From Flavobacteriaceae bacterium CG_4_10_14_3_um_filter_33_47 (lineage in GTDB: Bacteria; Bacteroidota; Bacteroidia; Flavobacteriales; Flavobacteriaceae): 64,000 nucleotides of DNA. The stretch lies in the NCBI GenBank assembly GCA_002784145.1, contig PFKE01000088.1:1-64000 (forward strand), read 5' to 3'. The position numbers and the translations under genes were made by a program. Each line of letters begins with the position of its first letter. The first letter of the stretch is position 1. Shown here in pieces: positions 56,307-64,000 of the stretch. The notes under the pieces were generated by a model. That model was not told the DNA's origin and did no database searches. It saw only the letters and a program-made list of their open reading frames with translations.

Positions 56307-57473
56307 TTATGTTACTGGCTTATACTCTTTTTTATCAATAATAATTCTTGCTAAAATCTCTCTGAGAATTTCTGAAGTTCCTCCACCTATAGGCCCTAGC
56401 CTACTATCTCGGAATAAACGCGCCATGGGATAGTTTTCCATATAACCATAACCTCCAAGAAACTGAAGACATTGATAAATAACGTCATCGGCCATTTTAG
56501 TGGATTTTAGTTTTGACATGGTTGCCTCTTTAACCATATATTCATTATTATTCAATCTAAAAGCCACTGAGTAATTAAACTCCTTACACATTTCCATCTC
56601 AGTATATAAGTCAGCAATGGAATGTCTTAAAGCCTGAAATCTATCTATAGCCTTCCCAAAAGCTTCCCTTTCAGACATATATTGTAAGGCATATTCTAAA
56701 GCATATTCTGCACGAGCATGAGCATTGATTCCCATAATTAAACGCTCTAAGGCAAAATGTTGCATAATGTATCCAAAACCAGCATTTTCTTCGCCTAAAA
56801 GATTTTTACAAGGTATTTTAACATTATCAAACGCAATTTCGCCAGTATCTGATGCTTTCCAACCTAATTTATCCAATTTTGTTGCCGACAAACCTTCAGA
56901 ATCTCTATCCACAACAAATATACTGATACCTTTATTGCCGAGTTCTGGATTTGTCTTAGCTGTGACAATTAAATAATCACTATAAACACCATTGGTTATA
57001 AAGGTTTTGGAGCCATTTAGAATATAATAATCTCCATCTTTAACAGCAGTACTGCGCATAGCTGCAACATCACTTCCGCCAAAAGGCTCAGAAATACATA
57101 AACAACCTATTTTGTCTCCAGAAATGCTTGGGGTTAAATAGCGTTGTTTAATATCATGATTTCCTTCTTTGTTTAAATGAGTCATTGCCAAATAAACATG
57201 GGCCCAAATAGCAGCTGCAAAACCACCTGAGTTTATTTTTTGAAGTTCTTCTAAAAGAATTACGGCGTAAAAAAGGTCTAAATTTAATCCGCCATAAGCC
57301 TCTGGATATGATATTCCAAAAAAGCCCATATCGCCAAATTTTTTCCAAATGAATCTATCTATAGACCCTGACTTTTCCCATTTTTCAATATGTGGAACTA
57401 CTTCTTTCTTTAAAAAATCTTGAATACTTTCCCTAAAAAGTTTATGCTCTTCTTTGAAGTACATACTGTTCAT
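56307..57473 (-). CDS. acyl-CoA dehydrogenase
   Basis: 388-residue FAD enzyme. FAD/substrate motifs CLCISEPFGGSDVAAM and GSKTFITNGVYSDYLIV, and a C-terminal helical domain with RLFRDSRLGPIGGGTSEILREIL. The IGGGT motif has Gly where short/medium-chain enzymes have the catalytic Glu of YEGT; in this subclass the base usually lies in helix G (the AEYALEYAL region). Substrate chain length unknown. Starts MNSMYF at 57473 or the second Met. Confidence 0.92.
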   Translation of the reverse strand: MNSMYFKEEHKLFRESIQDFLKKEVVPHIEKWEKSGSIDRFIWKKFGDMGFFGISYPEAYGGLNLDLFYAVILLEELQKINSGGFAAAIWAHVYLAMTHLNKEGNHDIKQRYLTPSISGDKIGCLCISEPFGGSDVAAMRSTAVKDGDYYILNGSKTFITNGVYSDYLIVTAKTNPELGNKGISIFVVDRDSEGLSATKLDKLGWKASDTGEIAFDNVKIPCKNLLGEENAGFGYIMQHFALERLIMGINAHARAEYALEYALQYMSEREAFGKAIDRFQALRHSIADLYTEMEMCKEFNYSVAFRLNNNEYMVKEATMSKLKSTKMADDVIYQCLQFLGGYGYMENYPMARLFRDSRLGPIGGGTSEILREILARIIIDKKEYKPVT

Positions 57474-57495
57474 AAACGCTATTTTTTTTATTTTT

Positions 57496-58359
57496 TTAAT
57501 CGAGCGACAAATATAATTTAATTATCTCGATTTTATTAATTGGGAAGTCTTTAACTTTTGTTAAATCGTCAAGAGATTTAAATCCTTCTCTTAATTGCCT
57601 TTGTTCGATGATGTTATAGGCAAGTTCATAATCGATATGTTGCACCGTGACCAACTCATCAACAGTAGCCGTATTTAAATTGATTTTTTGGATTTGTCTT
57701 GGTGTTTTTACCGTAAACTCCTCGGTTATTTTCTGAATAACTTCCGGAGTTAAGCCAAAAACATCTTGCAGTTGAATATCTGAAATAAAACCACCTTTAA
57801 AACTACTTCTTAGTTTGATTATTTTTTCTGAATAATACTTTCCTATGCCATTAATTATTTGCAATTGCACTGCTGTTGCAGTATTTAAATCTTGCTTTTG
57901 GGCAAATGTTTTTGGTGTATTACTATAAGATGATGATGTACCTGATGTTGTATCTGTAACCCATTCTGGAAATTTAAAATAAGGCGATATTTGATTTAAT
58001 AAGGAATCTGAAACCCGTGTAACCTCTTGAAATTGTTTAACAGAATTAATCCATTCTCCTTGATTTCTAAATTTTAATAGTCTATCAATTTCTTCAGGAT
58101 TCATTCCTAAAGTGTACCCTTTATAATCGGTTATGTAATTAGGGTTGAAAGGGTGAATTTTTGGTTTCTTTTTTTCTAATTCAATGTTCCTTAAAGAATC
58201 TATTTCTTGCTCATATTTTTTTAATTCTTTTGAATTTACTTGATATTCTGGAACCGAGGTGTTCAGGAAAAAATATAAACATTGTAAAACTATGATGACT
58301 AGAACCAATAAAAAAATCCCATTTCGTTGACTTCTAGTAAACTTGAAATGGGATTTCAT
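57496..58359 (-). CDS. helix-hairpin-helix protein (ComEA-like)
   Basis: 287 residues. One N-terminal membrane segment (GIFLLVLVIIVLQCLYFFL) and then HhH motifs: DLNTATAVQLQIINGIGKYYSEKII, and KINLNTATVDELVTVQHIDYELAYNIIEQR, with a degenerate copy earlier (INPEEIDRLLKF-like). Members bind DNA non-specifically; ComEA proteins help natural uptake. Membrane-anchored with the HhH domains outside. Function inferred. Confidence 0.85.
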   Translation of the reverse strand: MKSHFKFTRSQRNGIFLLVLVIIVLQCLYFFLNTSVPEYQVNSKELKKYEQEIDSLRNIELEKKKPKIHPFNPNYITDYKGYTLGMNPEEIDRLLKFRNQGEWINSVKQFQEVTRVSDSLLNQISPYFKFPEWVTDTTSGTSSSYSNTPKTFAQKQDLNTATAVQLQIINGIGKYYSEKIIKLRSSFKGGFISDIQLQDVFGLTPEVIQKITEEFTVKTPRQIQKINLNTATVDELVTVQHIDYELAYNIIEQRQLREGFKSLDDLTKVKDFPINKIEIIKLYLSLD

Positions 58360-58376
58360 ATAAATGTATTAATTAG

Positions 58377-60056
58377 TTACATATGTTTTGTAATATCTTC
58401 AGCACCATCAAGAATTGCTTCCTTTTTAATAGAAATAGCATTAAGATATCGTTTCATTTCTTGTCTTACTTTAGGAAATAAGAAAAATAATCCAATCATA
58501 TTAGGGAAAACTAAAGCTAAAATCATGGCATCAGAAAATTTAATGACAGCATCTAAAGTGGCAGCTGCTCCAATAACGACAAAAATCAAGAACAATATTT
58601 TATAAACTAAATCTGCCATTTTTCCTTTTCCGAACAAATATTTCCATGCTTGTAAACCATAATAAGACCAAGAAATCATGGTTGAAAAAGCAAATAATAC
58701 AATGGCAATAGTTAATACATAAGAAAAATGAGGGATCACAGAATCAAAAGCCATGGACGTTAAATCTACCCCACTTATGGTATTTCCATTAGAATTTAAA
58801 ATAACGCTGCTTCCGTGTTCTGCAGTGTAATTAAATACAGACTGAACGTCCGTTCCATTAATATTAAAGAAAATAATAACTAAAGCCGTCATGGTACAAA
58901 TAACAACAGTATCAATAAAAGGTTCTAGCAATGCTACAACACCTTCTGAAGCAGGATATTTTGTCCTTACAGCAGAATGGGCAATAGCGGCAGATCCTGC
59001 TCCAGCCTCGTTTGAGAATGCGGCTCTCTGAAAACCAACAATTAAAACACCAACGAGTCCACCCAATCCCGCCATTGGTGTGAAAGCTCCTTCAATAATT
59101 AAACTGAAAGCTGTATCAATATCACTAAAATTTGCAAAAATTATTACTAAAGAGGCCAAGATATAAAGCCCAGCCATAAAAGGCACAATCTTTTCAGTAA
59201 TACTAGCAATACGCTTAATACCACCAATGATTACAACACCTACTAGCGCAGCCAATACAATACCTATAATAACACCCGTTGAACCACCTTGCAAATTAAA
59301 TAAAGTACTTAACTGAACAGCAGCCTGATTTGATTGAAAAGCATTACCACCTCCAAAAGATGCACCAACACAAAGTACAGCGAACAATATGGCTAATACC
59401 TTTCCAAAACCAGCAAAACCAATTTCTTTCATTCCTTTTGAAAGGTAATACATAGGCCCACCATAAACGGTGCCATCTTTTCCTATATCTCTGTATTTTA
59501 CTCCAAGAGTACATTCAACAAACTTGGTAGACATTCCTAATAACCCACAAACAATCATCCAAAAAGTAGCTCCTGGTCCACCGAGGCCAATAGCAACTGC
59601 CACACCAGCAATATTACCTAGTCCTACTGTACCCGAAACAGCTGTTGCCAAAGCTTGAAAATGAGACACTTCGCCATGAGCACTTTCGTCTCTAATAGTA
59701 TTGGGAATATCTTCAACCGCTAAGGCTTCATCGTTATTATAGAGTTTATCAACACCATGCTTCTCAATATCTACATACTTACCTCTAACTGTGCTTATAG
59801 CCGTCCAAAATTTAGTAATGCTTGGAAATTTGAAATAGACAGTAAAAAATGTTGCGCCAAGAACTAAAAGAAGTACAACAAAAGGAATTCTATATTCTCC
59901 AACAGGAACCTTTGTTAAAATAAATCCTTCCCACCAAGTAGCAAAAGGCATAAAGGCATCATTTACTTTTTCGTCAAGGCCTTTTTCTGTAATTTCTTGA
60001 GCAAACGTTAAAAAAGGTAAAATTAAAGTGAAAATTGAAAGAAAATATTTCTTCAT
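58377..60056 (-). CDS. sodium:alanine (AGCS) symporter
   Basis: 559 residues with an N-terminal signal-like segment and about 11 transmembrane helices. The AGCS signature appears in SHFQALATAVSGTVGLGNIAGVAVAIGLGGPGATFWM and FSNEAGAGSAAIAHSAV. Imports alanine or glycine with sodium. The long N-terminal region (~1-70) before the core is normal for Bacteroidota members. Single-gene unit. Confidence 0.93.
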   Translation of the reverse strand: MKKYFLSIFTLILPFLTFAQEITEKGLDEKVNDAFMPFATWWEGFILTKVPVGEYRIPFVVLLLVLGATFFTVYFKFPSITKFWTAISTVRGKYVDIEKHGVDKLYNNDEALAVEDIPNTIRDESAHGEVSHFQALATAVSGTVGLGNIAGVAVAIGLGGPGATFWMIVCGLLGMSTKFVECTLGVKYRDIGKDGTVYGGPMYYLSKGMKEIGFAGFGKVLAILFAVLCVGASFGGGNAFQSNQAAVQLSTLFNLQGGSTGVIIGIVLAALVGVVIIGGIKRIASITEKIVPFMAGLYILASLVIIFANFSDIDTAFSLIIEGAFTPMAGLGGLVGVLIVGFQRAAFSNEAGAGSAAIAHSAVRTKYPASEGVVALLEPFIDTVVICTMTALVIIFFNINGTDVQSVFNYTAEHGSSVILNSNGNTISGVDLTSMAFDSVIPHFSYVLTIAIVLFAFSTMISWSYYGLQAWKYLFGKGKMADLVYKILFLIFVVIGAAATLDAVIKFSDAMILALVFPNMIGLFFLFPKVRQEMKRYLNAISIKKEAILDGAEDITKHM

Positions 60057-60164
60057 AAGGTTCTTGTGTTAGTTAGATTTTTTTGAATAATTCTTATTAA
60101 AAAGCAGCAAGATGCTAAAAAAAAATGGTTTTTTAAAAAAACTGTTGTTAAAATAAAACATTCT

Positions 60165-61184
60165 CTAATCTATGTTGTACTGAGAATTTAACACATCTAT
60201 TTGTTCTGGTCTCCCTAAAACAATGATTTTAGAATTTGGTACAAGTTTAATATCTGCTTCCGGATTTACAATATATTCTCCTTTTTCATTCTTATATCCT
60301 ATGACCGTGCAGCCTGTTTTTCTTCTTAAATCTAAATCTTTAATGGTTTTAATGTCTTTGGTATTGTATAATTTTTCTACGGCAACTTCTTCAATGTTAA
60401 TATCAGATTTTCCAACAATGGATAAGTTATCTAAAAACTCCATTAAACCAGGCACAACCACTAATGATGCCATGTGGTCTCCACCAATTTTATCAGGTAA
60501 AATCACATTGTTGGCACCTGCAAATTTGAGTTTATCGTAAGAAGAATCTTGCGATGCTCTACTTATAATATTGATGTTTTTATTTATTTGCCTTGTAGAA
60601 AGTACTACAAAAAGGTTATCGGCATCACTGGGTAAAGCCGAAATAAAACAGGAAGCTCTATCTACACCAGCTTTTAAAAGAACCTCATCTTCATTGGCAT
60701 TTCCTATAACATGAGGCACATTATCAAACATGAGTCTTTCCAGAACATCTTTATCTCTTTCTATAACAACAAAGGAACGTTTATAAGCCGCTAACTTTCT
60801 GGCAGCTTGTTTACCATTTCTACCATAGCCACAAATAATGATGTGGTTTTTGTAACTGTCTATCAATTTTTGCATCTTTTTTTGTTTTAACGCTTCAATA
60901 TTATTTTTACTCAAAATATATTCTGTTATAATGGATAAGGCATAACCAACCACCACTATACTTATTAAAATTAGAAAAATTGTAAAAATTTTAGATGGAT
61001 CATTTAGCGGAACCACTTCGCCAAACCCAACCGTTGAAATGGTAATAACGGTCATGTAGAGCGCATCAATCCAAGAATAATTTGAAATAACCTTAAAACC
61101 AACAATACCAAAGGTTAATACCAATAATAACAGCAATATGGCTGTATAAACTTTCTTTCTAAAAAATACTAAGAGTGGATTCAT
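60165..61184 (-). CDS. potassium channel with RCK (TrkA-N/TrkA-C) domains
   Basis: 339 residues. Two membrane segments enclose the pore with filter STVGFGEVVP. The RCK N-domain has the Rossmann loop IICGYGRNGKQAA; the TrkA-C domain is at 250-339 (IIVLGRPEQID). It conducts potassium gated by a cytoplasmic ligand. Its start overlaps the end of the PspC gene by 4 bases (ATGA), so the two are co-translated. Filter has GFG rather than GYG. Confidence 0.92.
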   Translation of the reverse strand: MNPLLVFFRKKVYTAILLLLLVLTFGIVGFKVISNYSWIDALYMTVITISTVGFGEVVPLNDPSKIFTIFLILISIVVVGYALSIITEYILSKNNIEALKQKKMQKLIDSYKNHIIICGYGRNGKQAARKLAAYKRSFVVIERDKDVLERLMFDNVPHVIGNANEDEVLLKAGVDRASCFISALPSDADNLFVVLSTRQINKNINIISRASQDSSYDKLKFAGANNVILPDKIGGDHMASLVVVPGLMEFLDNLSIVGKSDINIEEVAVEKLYNTKDIKTIKDLDLRRKTGCTVIGYKNEKGEYIVNPEADIKLVPNSKIIVLGRPEQIDVLNSQYNID

Positions 61185-61408
61185 AAATCAAATACCGATG
61201 AGCGTTTGGTATATAATAAATCTTTTATGCGCATCCAGAAGGCAATAAATACATAAAGGGCAAAACCAAATCCAACGGTTACAAAAGTTAGATACATAAA
61301 GGATGTGCGAACTACCTTGGCTCTTATTCCTAATCTATCGGCTATGCGCTGACACACATAATATCCATGTTTTTGAAAATACAATAAGGCTTTGTAAAAA
61401 ATATTCAT
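61181..61408 (-). CDS. PspC domain protein
   Basis: 75 residues: short cytoplasmic region with the PspC motif (YYVCQRIADRLGIRAKVVRTSFMYLTFVT), then one membrane segment. Usually a membrane-stress sensor, here minimal and coupled to the potassium channel gene by a 4-base overlap. Confidence 0.85.
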   Translation of the reverse strand: MNIFYKALLYFQKHGYYVCQRIADRLGIRAKVVRTSFMYLTFVTVGFGFALYVFIAFWMRIKDLLYTKRSSVFDL

Positions 61409-61496
61409 TGGTTAATCATTATTTGGCAAAAATAGTTTGCTGCACATTATTTTAATTAAAACCAACCCTTTTCTTAGGCTTAATTCAGGATGCAAA

Positions 61497-62774
61497 TTAA
61501 TGATTTCCTACTAATATTGCACTACCTATAGCACAATGTAAACACCTATTTTTAATACAATACTCGTTTTTAAGCTGAATTAATGCTTGAGATTGCAAGG
61601 CTGATTTTGCTATGGGTTTTAACGATTCAAATTTATCGACAATATTATTTTTTTCTGAAGCTATTTTTTGAATCAGTTTTAAAAGATCTTCATCCATTTG
61701 CTTTCCTAATTTAAGAGCATAACAAAACTTAATAGGAATGATGGTATTTATCAGCAATAAATCAATAAATGATTTTGTTACCATCTTTTTGGATGCTTTT
61801 GAGGTTTTAGAAAATGTATAATGCGATTCCCAAAATGAGGTTGCTGTTACCGAAAATAAATCATAACATTCCGTGATGGTTTTTAATTCAATAACTTTAG
61901 AAAATAGGTTTTGATTTTGATTATATAAACTGGCAAATTGCGACAATCGAATGGTTGGAAAATTTGGTGGACGTAATCTAAAAAACTGTATTGGTAAAAC
62001 ATTTTGGTTTGACAGATTAAATTTGCGTTTTAAAAAGTGGTATTCCTTCTGTAAATTTAAATAATAGACCTCTTGAATATCGTCCTCTAACAATCCTGCC
62101 TGACCCATAAACAAAGATTCTAAAGCTATTGCATTGGATTGTAGTTTTCTTATAATAGAAAAAACAATGCTATTGGAAATACTTAAAAAAGCATCGGCAT
62201 TGACTTTCAAACCAAAATTTTTGATTAACATTTTAAACAACACGGCTTCCCAATCATTTTTTGACGCTTTTAAAAGCTCTTGTATCGTTTCAGATTTTTT
62301 CTCGAGACGTTCAACATACAAACGTTCTAGCCAATGATTTACAATAAAATCATCAACACCCGGAAAATCATGCTCACAATTAATCCATTTTTGGGTTTTT
62401 GAAAACAGCTTTACATAATTATTTAAGGCTTCTTTTGAAACGTATTGCTTTAACTCTAAAGTAGGAATTTTGCTGTGGTCTTTTCTAAACACGTCGGTAT
62501 CATACTCCCAAACCACATGAAGAATCACGTTATCATAATTAACATCGGTTTCATGATTATGCAAATACCAATCAGATGATTTTACATGAATTTCAACATT
62601 ACCAGCCCAAAGTTGTTTTCCAATTCGTATTTGAGCATTAAAAAAATCAGGTCCAGAATTTAAGTTATGCGTTCCAACAGACGTTATAAAAACCAAATCT
62701 CCATGGATGGTTTTCACATTTGAAACCTCAAATTTTTTATGTTTCCAGATGTAATGTAAAAAATCTTCTTGCAT
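61497..62774 (-). CDS. DUF2851 family protein
   Basis: 425 residues. EDFLHYIWKHKKF at the start, then LNSGPDFFNAQIRIGKQLWAGNVEIHVKSSDWYLHNHE, the conserved core, and a C-terminal cysteine cluster (CIKNRCLHCAIG). The first ~120 residues resemble a PD-(D/E)xK fold by pattern (GPDFFNA ... GNVEIHVKSSDW); I infer nuclease ancestry but activity is unknown. Common in Bacteroidota. Confidence 0.88.
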   Translation of the reverse strand: MQEDFLHYIWKHKKFEVSNVKTIHGDLVFITSVGTHNLNSGPDFFNAQIRIGKQLWAGNVEIHVKSSDWYLHNHETDVNYDNVILHVVWEYDTDVFRKDHSKIPTLELKQYVSKEALNNYVKLFSKTQKWINCEHDFPGVDDFIVNHWLERLYVERLEKKSETIQELLKASKNDWEAVLFKMLIKNFGLKVNADAFLSISNSIVFSIIRKLQSNAIALESLFMGQAGLLEDDIQEVYYLNLQKEYHFLKRKFNLSNQNVLPIQFFRLRPPNFPTIRLSQFASLYNQNQNLFSKVIELKTITECYDLFSVTATSFWESHYTFSKTSKASKKMVTKSFIDLLLINTIIPIKFCYALKLGKQMDEDLLKLIQKIASEKNNIVDKFESLKPIAKSALQSQALIQLKNEYCIKNRCLHCAIGSAILVGNH

Positions 62775-62878
62775 CCTACTAAACTAATAAAACCAATACA
62801 ATTTAAATAGATATTTTTTTGTAATTTAAAACAAACTATTTACAAAAAGCACGGTCTAAGTAATAAAAGCTGCGCGTT

Positions 62879-63424
62879 TTGAACCGAGATACTGAACTTA
62901 TAAAAAAACTTAAAAATCCAGAGCTTAAAAATGAGGCCTTCAAGGATTTACTTGATTTATATCAAGAACGCCTATATTGGCATATAAGGAAGATTGTTAT
63001 TACGCACGACAATGCCAACGATGTATTACAAGAAACCTTTATAAGAATATTTAGAGGCATGGATAGTTTTAAAGAAAAAAGCTCCTTACACACTTGGATG
63101 TACAAAATTGCCTATAATGAATCCCTGCGTTTTATTGAAAAGAATAAGTTACAAACCTCGGTTTCTATAGAGCAAGACCACAATACTTATATTAAAAACT
63201 TAACTCAAGACGAGTTTTTTAATGGCAATGAACTTCAATTAAAATTTAACGAGATTATTTCAAAACTACCCAGCAAACAACAGCGCGTATTTCAAATGAA
63301 ATATTTTGACGATTTGAGTTTTCGTGAAATCTCAGACCTTTTAGATATTAGTGAAAACACCCTGAAATCTGCATACTATACTGCCGTAAAAACCATTGAA
63401 GACAACATATTAGCTGAATGCTAA
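62879..63424 (+). CDS. ECF-type RNA polymerase sigma factor (second)
   Basis: 181 residues with region 2 (FKDLLDLYQERLYWHIRKIVITHDNANDVLQETFIRIFR) and region 4 (LPSKQQRVFQMKYFDDLSFREISDLLDISENTLKSAYYTAVKTIE). The start is TTG at 62879 (encoding MNRDTEL). It precedes an unusual membrane protein by 51 bases, paralleling the 30.3-31.3 kb pair. Confidence 0.93.
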   Translation: MNRDTELIKKLKNPELKNEAFKDLLDLYQERLYWHIRKIVITHDNANDVLQETFIRIFRGMDSFKEKSSLHTWMYKIAYNESLRFIEKNKLQTSVSIEQDHNTYIKNLTQDEFFNGNELQLKFNEIISKLPSKQQRVFQMKYFDDLSFREISDLLDISENTLKSAYYTAVKTIEDNILAEC

Positions 63425-63475
63425 AACAAACTATTTACAAAAACATAGGTCAAATATTAAAATAAAAACAACCAC

Positions 63476-63979
63476 ATGAAAAAATTAAAACTACATAAAG
63501 AAGATCTTTCAAGATTGCATAAAGACAAGCTTGGCATGGACATTCCTGAAGATTTCTTTGCAAAATCAAAGGAAAACATTCTTAACAAGGTTATAGAACC
63601 CGAAACACCAAAGCAAACTGTTTTTTGGTTAAGACCAATCATTGCTTATCCTATTGCAGCAAGCATTATTCTAGCCATTGCCATAACGTTTTGGATGAAA
63701 AACAATCCCTCAGAAATTAAAAATCAAATGTCTAATACTGAAGCTATTAAATTGATAAGCCCAGATTTACTTGAAAGCGATTTTTTAATAGCATCACTTA
63801 TGGTGTCTGATTCAGAAATGAATGATTATTTAGACCGTTATCTTATAAAAAACGTTGTGATTGAAGCCGAATTATCTGAACAACAATTAGAAAATATCTT
63901 TATTAATTCTGTTTTAATAGAAGACTCCTTAATAAACCATTACTTGGATAAAAGCCTCATTGAAAATATAGTTTTATAA
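63476..63979 (+). CDS. single-pass membrane protein with internal repeat, probable anti-sigma partner
   Basis: 167 residues. Cytoplasmic N-terminus (~1-55), one membrane segment (PIIAYPIAASIILAIAITFWM, ~58-78), then an outer domain with two related 24-residue units: SLMVSDSEMNDYLDRYLIKN and SVLIEDSLINHYLDKSLIEN. No zinc anti-sigma motif. It follows the sigma gene with the usual flavobacterial layout, so a sensor/anti-sigma role is inferred. Complete at the window edge. Confidence 0.7.
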   Translation: MKKLKLHKEDLSRLHKDKLGMDIPEDFFAKSKENILNKVIEPETPKQTVFWLRPIIAYPIAASIILAIAITFWMKNNPSEIKNQMSNTEAIKLISPDLLESDFLIASLMVSDSEMNDYLDRYLIKNVVIEAELSEQQLENIFINSVLIEDSLINHYLDKSLIENIVL

Positions 63980-64000
63980 TTTCAAACTATTTCAAGATTT

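Overview
The window is an AT-rich chromosomal segment from a member of the Bacteroidota, almost certainly a marine-type Flavobacteriaceae. The evidence is the family set (DUF6952, DUF6249, DUF6922, DUF2851, DUF3467, and a type IX secretion C-terminal domain on a GH16 enzyme), promoter -7 boxes of the Bacteroidota form TAnnTTTG, and the gene order tRNA-tuf-tRNA-Trp-secE-nusG-rplKAJL-rpoBC preceded by hpf, xerC and rpsU. A species cannot be named from the sequence alone.

Layout. 1-3130: NhaC-type antiporter, then a peroxiredoxin / thioredoxin / DUF6952 operon behind a good promoter. 3131-4053: decayed DNA with one coding remnant. 4054-13598: a roughly 9.5-kb genomic island in the 3' end of a tRNA-Ser(TGA) gene, bounded by an exact 16-bp direct repeat. 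Only the N-terminal domain of its tyrosine integrase survives next to the tRNA. The cargo is an AbiEii-type toxin broken by one in-frame stop beside a DUF6922 partner, a badly decayed unknown gene, a 994-aa SF1 helicase with a nuclease-like C-terminus, an RNase HI with an added zinc-ribbon-like tail, and a HipBA toxin-antitoxin pair with two matching operator-like sites around its promoter. The helicase/RNase H pair is flanked by a gene and a degraded partial copy of that same gene. 13.6-25.2 kb: tauE, nitroreductase, DegT aminotransferase and GH16 on the plus strand, then a minus-strand run tpx-dgkA-ftsK-lolA-lptFG-ribB. 25.4-41 kb: katG, a DEAD-box helicase, sterol desaturase, ECF sigma with its probable anti-sigma partner, VanX-like peptidase, alkB, a duplicated intergenic unit with a covarying terminator hairpin, an alpha/beta hydrolase, DUF819 transporter, tRNA-Thr, queD/idi, prfC and a YjdI-like ferredoxin. 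41-56 kb: the transcription/translation block (rpoC, rpoB, rplL, rplJ, rplA, rplK, nusG, secE, tuf and five tRNAs), then hpf, xerC and rpsU. 56-64 kb: acyl-CoA dehydrogenase, helix-hairpin-helix protein, AGCS symporter, potassium channel with PspC protein, DUF2851, and a second sigma/partner pair.

How it fits together. Oxidative-stress enzymes are prominent: Prx, Trx, Tpx and KatG, with tpx and katG divergent around a perfect 12-bp inverted repeat. Most of the rest is conserved core. The island is the accessory part and the best place to look for a new system. Its strongest candidate is the intact helicase-nuclease plus RNase HI pair, while several of its neighbours are dead or dying.
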